NCBI GenBank assembly: GCA_038501195.1
Contig: JBBPUQ010000003.1
Location: 1,876,501 to 1,940,500, forward strand
Reading direction: 5' to 3'
DNA: 64,000 nucleotides
Source of the DNA: Nemania diffusa
Taxonomy: Eukaryota; Ascomycota; Sordariomycetes; Xylariales; Xylariaceae
The stretch's first letter is position 1; each line of letters begins with the position of its first letter. The position numbers and the translations under genes were made by a program. The notes beneath the pieces were generated by a model. That model did not search any database. It saw nothing but the letters and a program-made list of their open reading frames with translations, and was not told the origin of the DNA. Below are positions 24,578 to 35,300 of this stretch, one piece after another.

Positions 24578-25356
24578 CTCTAAGGTATATACTCGAGAAA
24601 TCAGTTGTTACAGTAACGTAGGAGGTAGGTTATGTACTTAGGTAATGTGAGCTACCTACCTACTTACTTACGTATATGAGTTTATGGTCACAGTGAGATG
24701 GATCTTGTAACAGCCCGGTGGAGTGTCCTACTTTCGTGTAAGTCCTTGTGCAGGTATGTCGGTATTTTGTATGCGGCAGCAGGCAGTCCAGAAACACTAG
24801 TACGGGATGTAGTCGAGATGATAACTCTCCGTACACTAGAAGGCTAATGATCTAATGGTACGATTTTTCATTCGAAACAATACCTAATGTATATTACTCG
24901 AGTTGGTAAGCGAACACCTTCACCACTTATAGTTAGCTAACCTCGCAAGTACTTACTTACCTACAGTACATAGTGCATGTAGTATGTGCGCAGTACGCAG
25001 TATGTATGTATGTAGGTAAGAGAGATGAGATGTATGTTTCCAAGTTACCTGCAGCTAGGTACAGCGCTGTAGCTGTAAGTAACTTTTGCCATGTCGGAGG
25101 CTGTAACAACAACAAGTCAAACGCCGCGAGCATATGATTCGTCTAGATCTGTCTGGTAATGTCATCCTCCACGCCCGGTGTTTCTATTTCTATCTGGACG
25201 GGTCCCCTCGGACTTATACCCCAGTTTAGGTAGGTTTTTTTTTGGTGTTCATATGCCTGGCCGCGATCAGTTCACGACCTGCTGTAAGCTGTAGGTCCGT
25301 CCTTCCGGCAGTTGTGTGTGGGTGCCAGTGATTATCTACATATGTAGTGCAGGTGG

Positions 25357-25534
25357 TACCGCCAAAGCTCGACCAACTGAGTTCGGCCCTAAATATTTCC
25401 CCAGATTCTTGGGACGTTCTGATTGGTAAATTCAACGCGGAGAGTCGATCATTTTTCAATTTTGCTGTGTTTTTTTAGGCGCTAAGTACAGAAGCATCTT
25501 AGGGCCGAACCCAGTTGGTCGAGCTTTGGCGGTA
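25357..25534. mobile_element. MITE-like element with 36-bp terminal inverted repeats
   Basis: The arms 25357-25392 and 25499-25534 are reverse complements over 36 bases with a single mismatch (A versus G in the GACCAACTGAG part). The spacer of 106 bp has no open frame. The outermost bases are TA on both sides, so the element can be read as CCGCCAAAGC...GCTTTGGCGG flanked by TA, the target duplication of Tc1/mariner elements; a TGG/TGG three-base duplication outside the TA is an alternative. No transposase is present, so it would be non-autonomous. Confidence 0.65.
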
Positions 25535-26299
25535 TGGCATACAGTACATAGTAGGCACATACAGCATAGCATACTACGTAGGTAGGCAGTCTTAGCATCC
25601 GAAGCCTGGCAGTCTGTCTGCATTCTGTCTGCGGACTTGTCTGCAATCTGTGCCTAGACCGTAATAGAACCTTTACAACATACATATTACAGTTATGACT
25701 CACATACTTGACTTCTGCACGACTTCACATAGGTTATTGGTTTATACTGGCCGCCTCCGGTTTGATGTATAACAGCAGGCCCATGGCAACAAGATATCAG
25801 GTACTCGCGTAAAAGTTGCATCCTTTCGCGGGGCAGTTTTGTATATGTATCTTTGTTATTATTAAAATCTGACCAGTCCTTCTGTTCAGAGCTGTGACTG
25901 GTGCTGGGTAGGATTTACCAATAGGTGCGCTGGGCGGCCTCCCAGGACTGAGATCATATGTACCTGCATCCCGCTGTCTAGACACATCTCAGCGTCCATG
26001 AACACATATATTAAGCCTTTCGGGCCGCGTAATGTCCATGTGAAAATGCCCCGTCAGTGACACGCGACTGTTTCCTATTCGGCCAACATGCCGTGTCCAC
26101 ATCCTGTTCGAAACAAGGTGCACATACCAAAAAGGGCATGTATAGGCTTCTATATTGAACACGACGTCCCGAAGGGAAAGAGAAAACCATAGAAAACTGA
26201 ATTATCCATGTAGTGTCGCTCACTAGAGGTGGCCCGTTGCCCCCGGCGGGCTCGTGAGATGCTGCGGCCAGCCGAATATCCTGTACACTTTAGCTCAAT

Positions 26300-26757
26300 G
26301 GGAACTGGGAGGGACTCGCGAGTAGGTACGTATAAGTCCAAGCCCAAAAACTTCCACGTCGTCTTCGACTGGCGTTCTGTGGGTCCGCCGAATCCATGGT
26401 CTCAAACAAGGCTGCTGGGGTATTGCCCGCTCCTCGCATGACATCGCGGACCTCATTGGGAAATTATTCAATGCCTGCGCCTTTACCCGCATGCTCTCGG
26501 ACCCGTAACCCAATCGTATAGTGACTCTCTTATGCAGATCTCGGATCAATGGTGACGACACTATTCAACCTTGGCAGCTCTAGAGACGTGAGAAAGTCTC
26601 GTCCATGGCGCGCGTCAACCTCTATGCTAGGCAGTCTGCGAACAAGGTCGAAACGACACAAACTCTGTAGATCAACGGGATAAACGAAATCAATCACGTG
26701 GCAGTGTTCGGGTCCCGTTAGTTGATTACCTAGGTAGGTAGTTGTGCTGGGTTGTAT
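26300..26757 (-). pseudogene. Degraded coding remnant of unrecognised family
   Basis: On the minus strand one frame reads as convincing protein from about 26757 downward: TGPEHCHVIDFVYPVDLQSL, FDLVRRLPSIEVDARHGRDF, LTSLELPRLNSVVTIDPRS, then TAA (26530-26532), ESHYTIGLRVREHAGKGAGI, TAA (26464-26466), FPNEVRDVMRGAGNTPAALF and on to about 26340. Both stops sit where a CAA codon would keep the frame, that is a CpA-to-TpA change. I do not recognise the family and see no start or splice sites. Confidence 0.4.
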
Positions 26758-27130
26758 TACCTATCTGCAACTGGAACTGGGCCGTGTCCTGGTCCCTCCC
26801 TCTATGCGCGCTCTATGCGGCCCCTAACAGCAGCCTATGATAGCAATTGGAGCTGCCATGCGCGCGAGACCAGATATGCTTGCCGGGTCAATTAAAAAAA
26901 GGCCAGGCTCACGCGCTTGATTGCGCCAAATCCTTCGCCATCATACCCTGTACTTAATACCACAAATAGAACGAGCTGAGTCCTACAGTACACTACGACA
27001 CTCTCCACCAACTAGCTGTGCGATGACCTGCATTTTGGTGTCGGACACTTCCACATGAGGGTAGGGCGAGATAAGACGAGGCCATCGTAGTTTCTTTTCG
27101 AGGTGCGTTGGAAATACGACGCCGTCCTTG

Positions 27131-27877
27131 CTATTCCTTGTTGATCCTCTTCCACACCTCGCCCTCTGCAGCAACGAGCCGTTCGCCCGTCTGCTGAGCC
27201 AGCTTTTTTGCGGTGTCCCATATGCCACTGCCACTGCTGCCGTCGTCTAGTTCGCGCTGTTCCATGGCTGTTCTTTGATAGCGGTCGAACTCGGAAGCAT
27301 TAGCATTTTGCTGGTAGCCCGGTGGGTGCGAGAGACTCTGTGCACCGCCGCCACCGATGCCCGTTATGGCAGAGGGCACTTGAGCACCATACGGTGATGA
27401 TGACGCCATCGTTCCAGTATAGGTGCCCCGTTGCTGTGATGGCTGAGGTGCGGTGGGGGCAGGGATGGCCATCTGGGGAGGAATGGGCATCGTGGCCGTG
27501 GGAGTAGCAGCGGCCTGAGTAGGCGGTTGGTATCTCTCACCAACCTTGGGCGGGGGTGGAAGGCCGCTGACAGGGACAGATCCTGGCTGAGGTGGTGCGG
27601 GAGTGGCACTCGCTATCGACGTCGTATGAGTGGGCTGCAGAGTAGAGTATGGTTGGGCAACAGCTGGGCCAGTAGGTGTAGGAAGCGATGGTGCAGCGCC
27701 GGGTTGAGCAGCAGCAGCAGCAGCAGCAGTGGTAGTAGTAGCTGTGGCCGTTGCAGTATACGTGGATGGCGTATAAGTTGAAGATGGTGATGATGCTTTG
27801 CTTGCCGTCTTGGGTGTCACTCCATCAGGCTTCACCGCAGTGATAGGGCTATTGGTATAGACGGGAATAGGCGCCAT
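27131..27877 (-). CDS. Proline/alanine/threonine-rich protein of unknown function, 248 aa
   Basis: A single exon beginning MAPIPVYTNSPITAVKPDG. The first 180 residues are low-complexity Thr/Ala/Pro/Ser/Gln and likely disordered; an AGC trinucleotide repeat encodes an alanine run near residue 50. The last ~60 residues are different: EFDRYQRTAMEQRELDDGS, then an amphipathic-looking helix WDTAKKLAQQTGERLVAAE ending in EVWKRINKE. A disordered body with a short charged C-terminal helix matches a class of conserved hypothetical proteins in filamentous ascomycetes, but no function is known to me. No signal peptide or membrane segment. It is divergent from arp8 across 1.3 kb. Confidence 0.75.
   Translation of the reverse strand: MAPIPVYTNSPITAVKPDGVTPKTASKASSPSSTYTPSTYTATATATTTTAAAAAAAQPGAAPSLPTPTGPAVAQPYSTLQPTHTTSIASATPAPPQPGSVPVSGLPPPPKVGERYQPPTQAAATPTATMPIPPQMAIPAPTAPQPSQQRGTYTGTMASSSPYGAQVPSAITGIGGGGAQSLSHPPGYQQNANASEFDRYQRTAMEQRELDDGSSGSGIWDTAKKLAQQTGERLVAAEGEVWKRINKE
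27707..27729. repeat. AGC trinucleotide repeat (codes for Ala run)
   Basis: Nearly eight AGC units inside the 248-aa gene; read on the minus strand as GCT codons they give a polyalanine stretch, a likely source of length polymorphism. Confidence 0.9.
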
Positions 27878-29169
27878 TTTGCGTTGAGGTCTTGCTGATA
27901 TCTTGTTACTAGATGCAGATGTTATATCTAGCCAATCCCGATTGTTGAAGAGGCTGACTACTTAGATAGTGTGCCGTGTGTGAAGACTGGCTGGTCGAAT
28001 CGGAAAATGGGGCAATGTTGATCGACAGCGACCACGAAGACAAAGATGCCAGATAAGTTTTGGCTGGTCTGGATGTACCGTGAATGGTTGTAACACAAAG
28101 GTTATTCGGGTTCTGTGGAATGCTATACTTGTAGGTGGTTTAGAAGGTCACGTATGCATTATAATGTGTACCGGGGCGAGGTCGACGTCATAGGCATGAC
28201 GGTGCAGGCGGCAGGCAGTTAGTTGTGTCTTGACGGGTCTAAGTTGGGTGCTCTGTAGGCGCAATGCCGATCGAAAAAGCCACATGATTGGAAACAATAA
28301 GGTAAGTAGCAACCATCAAGTGGAAACTGCCTAGGTTAGATAGCCGCAAAGTAAGTATATGAAAATGACTCTTTCGCCTCCATCATAGGCATGATGCTAT
28401 TTTCAACAAACAAGAGCCTGCCTACAAACCGAGGTCTGTTTCTGTTAGTGTCCTAGAGGAAGATATAAATCAACATGCAGTAAGTAAACATGGTCAAATA
28501 TGCGTATTAATTAATCGCCTAAACCCTTTCTTTTTTTATTAAACATTACCTTTGGTATTGATACCGAGCTTCGAGACGGGAGGTAAACATTGATTTTGCA
28601 ATACTGCTGATTGTCAGGTTAGGACCATTAGGTAGGTGGTCAAAAAGACCAAAAGAACCTTGGAAGGCTGGCAGAGTCGGCGGCGATAAGATAACAAACT
28701 CCACAACCAGCTCTGAAAGGGGTTCTAGCGTCGCAGTGGATGGGTAGCGTGCGTACCTCTACCGTCCCCGTACCGGATACTAGTCTAGACTCTAGATAGC
28801 CACCTACACGAGTCTCTCTGCGCATACAAGCACAAGCCGACCGATACCGATAGGCTCAATGGTGGTGTATTGGTGGATTGGGACTCAGGATTTCGCGGTG
28901 GCAGATGCCCAGATGCACAGACAGATGCACGGTGAATGAGCCATTGTCCCCAAACCCTATGATCCGCCCTGAAATGCCGTAGACCACCAGCCTCTGGATA
29001 CGCTTTTCTTTTCCCGTCCTCTATTCAAATCATACCCTCTTCATCGCCAGCCTCGCTCGACTCGACTCGACCTCGCACCGCCGCCCGACACTACTTTTGC
29101 CGAGGAGAGCGAGAGCAACGAACACTGACGACGCCGCCGTCGTGATCCATCCATCCATCCATTTTCATC
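27878..29169. promoter_or_regulatory. Divergent promoter region
   Basis: 1.3 kb between the start of the 248-aa gene (minus) and arp8 (plus). No gene seen. CT-rich and ATCC-repeat sequence at about 28980-29165 lies just before the arp8 ATG and is probably its core promoter/5' UTR. Confidence 0.4.
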
Positions 29170-31612
29170 ATGGTTGGGAAGGTCAGCGAGCGCGTCCTTC
29201 TGCGCGAAGGTAAGTTGCCTACCATTCGCTGGATTCATCATTCGTCCTGATGAGACGCGACGACATCTGAGTGCTGTGTTCGCTAACGCGCACTCTCTTT
29301 TTTCTTCATCCATATAGGACTCGAAAGGACCGACAATGGCATGAAGCAGACCAACTGGCCCGATGTCACTCCTATCAACCAAAAGAATTATTACACGTAC
29401 GCTATTCCGCTATCCCGCCAGTCGCTCGCCATCCATCTCCCTCGCTTCCCCCCTTGATCTCCTACCTTTATTGTTGCCGCAATACTGATGAACTGGTTTC
29501 CGCTACTGTAGCGATTATATGAAACGCGATGACCAAGTCCTCGCTCTTCGACTGCAAACCGATGCCGCACGAGACAAGCTTGTCCAGTCCGCCAAGGATC
29601 GCGACCGAGCCCTTGCTCGAAATGGCCTTGCCGAGGTTCCTCTGCCCGTCGCCGATATCCAGCCCGAGGAGGCAGCCGTGCCGTCGAGCGATGGGACAGA
29701 CCCCTCGAAAGTCATCGTCATACACCCTGGTAGCCAGAACCTGCGTATAGGCTTCGCCAGCGACGCTTTGCCTAAGACGATACCTATGACCGTGGCCACG
29801 AAGTTTCCCCAGACCGAGTCTGAGATGCATGAGGCCCTCCCCCGGCGACAATTCGAGGCCAAGACCACGGACCAGCAGTACGGTGAGGAATGGTCCAAAA
29901 AGTACCAGAAGCTCTGCAACGATCTCAAGGTGGACATGCGCGCGAACAAGCGCAAGGTGCTTCCCAACTCCAAGGAGCTGGTCGTCAACTACAATAGGCG
30001 GACCGAGCCAGAAAAGATACCGAAGCACAACGACCCCCAAGAGATCGACTGGACCGACGTGAACAGCCTCGAGGACCCCGACTCGGTCGCCTCGTGTTTT
30101 ATTGGCAACGCGGCTCAGCGTGTTCCAGACGACTCAAACCCCAAGTTCAAGCTTTGGTGGCCCATACAACATGGTGTTCTCAACGAGGATGATTATGCGA
30201 CCGCCGAGCACCTCTACGACGATTTCGAGACTCTGTTAGACAAAGCCATAAGGCAGGAGCTGGGCTTGACGAGCACCTCGACCTGGAAGAACTATAGCTG
30301 TGTTTTTGTGATTCCCGACTTGTACGACAAGAAATATGTCGAACAAGTCCTGAAATCATGCATGACCTGGTTCGAGTTTAGCAGAATATGTTTTATTCAG
30401 GAGAGCATGGCGGCCACGTTTGGGGCCGGCTATACCCAGGCCTGCGTGGTCGATGTCGGAGCTCAGAAGACCTCTATCGCCTGCGTCGAGGACGGTCTGT
30501 GCATAGAAGACTCGCGCATCAATCTGAAATACGGTGGCTATGATGTCACGGACACCTTTATCAAGATGATGCTCTATGACAATTTCCCGTACCAGGAAAT
30601 CAATCTTCGGAGGCGGTACGACTTCCTCCTTGCCGAGGAGCTGAAGATCAAACATTGTACCATGTCGCAAGCCGATATATCAGTGCAGCTATATCAGTTT
30701 CATCTGCGCGCCCCGAATCAACCCACGTATAAATACCAATTCAAGACATACGATGAGGTAATTTTGGCCCCCATGGGGTTTTACGACCCGTCGATCTTCG
30801 ACAACTCGACCAAACTTCGCGGTCGCCGGCAGTTATTCGACCGCTCGTATAACGCCTACGACGTCGATGTCCCCGACGACCCGGCATCCGCTGCTCAGCT
30901 GGCAATTCTCGCCCTAATCAAGCCATCCATTATGTCGAATGCTAACGGGTTCCAATCCACCCTGTCAGATCCTAATCTCGCCACCCCTATGAAAGAGAAG
31001 TCTCAACCGTTCAATTTCTTGTCACGCGGCGACCTCAACGGTACACCAGCAGGTTCCAACGCTGCATCTCCCGCCCCCGAAGGCGTATCCACTCCTGTAC
31101 CACCCGCTTTCCACTTTGGCGCCAACGGTACCACCGGCAGCCCGGCTCCGAACGGACCCAATGCCCTTCGCAACGGCGCCTCGCCCGCGCCACCCGCCGG
31201 CATGTTCATAGACTCCGCGGCACGCAGCGCACGGTCGCTGGCCGCGGAGCGCGATGCCGTCCTCCCCGTCGCGCCGCTCGACATTGCCATCCTCACCAGC
31301 ATCCAGAACGCCGCCCGGGGCGACGACAAGCGGCTGCGCGACTTCCTGGGCAGCATCATGGTGGTCGGCGGGGGCTCCAAGATCCCCTTGTTCACGCAGA
31401 CGCTCGAGGAGAAGCTGCGCGCCCGGCGGCCCGACCTCTTCGAGCGCATCCTCGTCTCCAGGAGCGCGCGCGACATGGACGAGCAGGTCGTCGCCTGGAA
31501 GGGCGCCTCCGTGTTCGCGAAACTCCCCGCCAACGACAGCTGGATCACGCCCTTCGAGTTCGAGCGGCTCGGCGCCCGCGTGCTGCATCACAAAGTGCTA
31601 TGGGCCTGGTAA
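29170..31612 (+). CDS. arp8: Actin-related protein Arp8 (INO80 complex), 739 aa
   Basis: Arp8 is a nuclear actin-related subunit of the INO80 remodeller, needed for nucleosome binding and sliding. Exons are 29170-29209, 29318-29396 and 29512-31612; the donors are GTAAGT and GTACGC, the acceptors ATAG and GTAG, and the join is in frame. The N-terminus has the family NWPDVTPINQKNYYTDYMKR and the basic/charged segment before the actin fold. Actin-fold blocks seen: VIVIHPGSQNLRIGFASD (phosphate 1), WWPIQHGVLN, CVFVIPDLYDKKYVEQVL, ICFIQESMAATFGAGYTQAC, VVDVGAQKTSIACVEDG (phosphate 2), LKYGGYDVTD, and late SIMVVGGGSKIPLFTQ (adenosine region) and VVAWKGASVFAKL. An Arp8-type insertion rich in Ala/Pro/Asn (about residues 490-570) is present. 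It lies close to genes for Swc5 and a SNF2 ATPase but in no operon. Confidence 0.96.
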
Positions 31613-32335
31613 GAGAGTAAATGGCACAGCGATTTTGGCGTGTTAGATGAAATATCGTACCAGATAGAGTGTGTCTAGTACAGGCTGTCTTTCCTCGAGC
31701 GACGGGAGTTGGACGGGACGATGTCAAAAAGAAAGAACGAATTCACCATGAGAACCGATAAAACGGGCACTGTATAACAATACCTTGGCGTTGGCGGACG
31801 GCGGCGACGGAAACTACTTGAGGCGGGAGCAGTCGCCGGTTAAGTTGAGTCCTCAAGTTAATTACGGAAGACGATCGGTAGTTCTATTTAAACAGCATTG
31901 GCTTCACTTATTTCCGAACATAGTTGTGCCAACGATTTCGACGTGACAGCTGTGCCTTAGACTGACTAAATAACCAGACCTTATTCACATCATAGCATTC
32001 TTAGTTTAAAACTACCTAGGTAGGTAATTCATCGCGTTGCCTCGCAAAGCTACGGCCTACGCTACTACGTATTTCACATGACGCAGTAGATCTATATTAC
32101 AAGAGGGAAACGACGCGTATGCCTCCACCATAGAAGACGCAGAAGCCACAGCTTACTTTTTGGTAGAAGCCCGGGGGGTATCTTAAGAGATGAGAAATAT
32201 CGAGAAGGAAACGCCACGCCAGGAATAGGTCTAAATGACGCGAAGAAGCCAGTTGACAGTTCAAAGAGTGGGGAAATACAACACAGAATGGCAGGATAAG
32301 AATAAATCACTCAGATACCCAAGGAGTAAAAATCC
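31613..32335. other. Convergent intergenic spacer
   Basis: 0.7 kb between the 3' ends of arp8 and the SNF2 gene. It contains a CTACCTAGGTAG palindrome at 32012-32023 and no coding signal. Confidence 0.5.
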
Positions 32336-35300
32336 TCACTGGAAGGGCGTTCTTGGCTGCGGTCGTAGTGGGAATTCAGGAGACGTTGACGTTTTCGGCG
32401 GTGCAGGTGACGATGGGGCCGGGATTTGTGCTTGCCGGACAACACTTCTGGCCCAGTTGGGAAGGCGTGGTTCCTTGCCAGTATCTGAAGGCTGTGATGA
32501 CGAGTCCTTGGTTTTCCTCCGCTCTAGAATGGCCCGTGGTATATCTTGGTCATCTTTTTGTTGAGTTTTGAGTCTCCTACGCTCAAAAACAGCTTGCAGC
32601 GCCTCGCGATCATCGAGTCGACAAGATTTATATTGATCTGTCTGTAGATTTTTCTCGCCCTGATTAGGAGCCGCAGACAATCGTCGTAACGCAGCCTGCA
32701 AATGCTGTAGATTGAGGTTAGTTTCTAGTGCCATTTTGATACGGTTGAGCTGGGAATTTTACTTCTGGATCACGAGACCGGTTTTGTGAACTCCAAGACT
32801 CCTTTTTCGTCTCCCATTCCGACGCATTTATTCCCTTCCACGCTTTAAGCTGTTGGCTGATAATTTCTGGCGTCATCTGACCTAGTTGCTGTGGTGAAAT
32901 GAGTCCTATGCACAGAGCTTGAACGAAGCGTTCAATAGATACTGCATGCATAATTGCCCATTTCATCGCGGTTTGTTGTTCGGGGGGGCTATGCTGTATA
33001 TTGTCCCATATTGCACTCGAGACATCCAAGCTAACTCGACTTCTTGTTCCCGAGTCAGGAAAGCCAGTATTTATAGCAAATGCCCGATTCAAGTCTCCTT
33101 GAATCGCTGATAAAGAGCCCCATTCCGCGGCAGGCGCATCAGAGACTACATTAGACTGGATAGATGAAGTTCGAGTATGTACTTCAGCTCCTGGAAGCTG
33201 CATCGGAGGTAAAGTCGACGGTGGACGTAGACCATGAGAGGGATGTCCACTAGATGGTACTGGCTGATGATAACGCCTATGCGCGTCATCAAAACTTGGC
33301 CGGGATATAGGGACACCATTTTCCCAGGTAGTTATATTAGTAGGCGAATATTGTACGAATTTCTGACCTATACCCAGGGGTCTAGTAAGAGGGGTTTGTA
33401 AGAAAGGTTCGTTTGAACCGTCTAGTCCAGTAAAAGGAGGCTGTGACGCATCTCCGCCGCCAGTCGATGGTTCAGTGATGGAAGGCTGGCTCGAGGCCAC
33501 GAGGCCACGTACATAGGCATCAGGGGAGATTATTCCATTGTTTGCATTCGGATGTACGGGAAACTGTGTTGGTAAAGGTAGCCCTGATCTACGTGCTTCG
33601 TTCGCCAAAATCATTTGGTCAGCAAGAGCAACATCCTCTGGTGATAATTCGGCATCCTCAACAGCCTCTTCCTCGAAAACGTCCATCATCTCAACAGCTC
33701 TAATACCCTCCCTAAACTTTTCTGTTGTTAAAAGTGCATCGAGGATGCTATCTTCACCCAGGAATGGATCCGGATCCTTTTGCTCGGGCTCTTCAGGCAT
33801 GGCCCAGGCTCCATTGAACCGCGGCGCTTTAGGAACGGGATGTTTCTTGTCAACAACCCGGGACGCTAGCTGCATCTTCCATATGGCCTGATGTAACAGC
33901 TTCTGCTCGCACGTCCCTCCGCAGACGAAACGGTACACGAAAACGGGCTTTTTCTGCCCGATTCGATAAGCGCGACCAACAGCCTGTTGCTCGTCTTGGG
34001 GGTTGAACTGGGCGTCGAAGATAATAACTCTGTTTGCACCAGTAATGTTCAGCCCCAGACCACCAGCCCTCGTGGAAATTAAGAATATGTCAATATTGCC
34101 CTTGTTAAAGCGTTTGACCAAGTCTTGGCGGTCTGCCATATGCGTTGTACCATCTAACCGCACACATGAGAGCCTTTTCATGCGTAGTACGCCTTCGAGG
34201 TAGTCAAGTGTGTACTTAGAATGGCTAAACAGTAACACATAATCACCTAACTTTTTGCATTGGTCAAGAATTTGGAGCAGCATCGGAACTTTCCAGGACA
34301 GCGAGAAGTTATCCTTTGCTCCTCTTTCTGCGTTGCGGAGGAGTGCCATTTCATCGCTAATAAGCTGTCGTGGCAATGTGACTGTTTCAGCCTTGTTTTT
34401 GGAGTTATTCTTCCCCTTCACTACGTTTTCCAGCTTTTTGAGGAAGATGGAAGGAGAAGCACAGATTAAACTTAGGTCATGGATTGAAAAAACCGGTACT
34501 TTGCTCGACTCTGGGTTAGCGTTGGAGTGATACTGTATAAACATCTGATACGCCTGTCGCTGTATAGGTGTGAGGGGGACAGTAATAACGAATTCCTTTT
34601 TAAGCGGTATATTGTGCTTCAATACAGCAATAGTAATCCGACTCACTTTCGGAGATACTTCCGACTTGAGAACGCGTAACATTCTCAATGCATGTCGTCG
34701 ATCAGATACCGTGCTATCCACATGAAGACCGTGATTGATGGGATTTGCATACTGAGCACGAAACTCGCGTATATCACCAAGATAATTAGGAGCAACCCAA
34801 TTGATCATGGAAAAGTATTCTTCAACGTTGTTCGCTAACGGGGACCCAGTTAATGCCACTCGACTGAGTGTTCTAAAGTTGGCCGCTGCCACGTGAGTCT
34901 GAGCTTTCGGATTCTTCATCATATGTGCTTCGTCTGCAATCACAATGTTAGGCCGTTCGAGAAAAATGTCGCGCATACCCGGGTCGTCGACGAAGGCCTT
35001 GAAAAGATTGTAACCGATGATCATTATACCGCCTTCAGCATCCCAAGCTTGAACAGATTGAGCCCGTGCCTCAGGTCTTAAAATCGCATCGACTTTGAAA
35101 ATGTTACCGAGCCCGTGATTCTCCGGTAGCCAGCCAAGTATCTCATCAATCCAATTATTAACGAGAGTTGCCGGACAAAGTATCAATGTTCTTGAGTCGC
35201 GCATTTCTTCAGGGATCTGTGAGACAACAGTAGGGTCGTCGGAAGAAGAGGCTTGGCCGATGGTTACCAACAGGGTAAGAACTTGCATAGTCTTTCCGAG

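Larger units (their letters stand above)
21160..27130. other. 6-kb gene-free region upstream of the Rua1-type gene
   Basis: No intact gene is seen. The stretch holds G/A-rich and GTCT/TAGGTA simple-sequence tracts, a long inverted repeat (25357-25534) and a degraded coding remnant (about 26300-26757), both listed separately. The proximal 2 kb is likely the promoter and 5' UTR of the Rua1-type gene. Confidence 0.5.

Noticed and set aside
32336..32734. Separate 132-aa gene overlapping the end of the SNF2 gene
   Set aside because: A 58-bp intron with full splice signals joins it in frame to the SNF2 protein, so it is the last exon of that gene.
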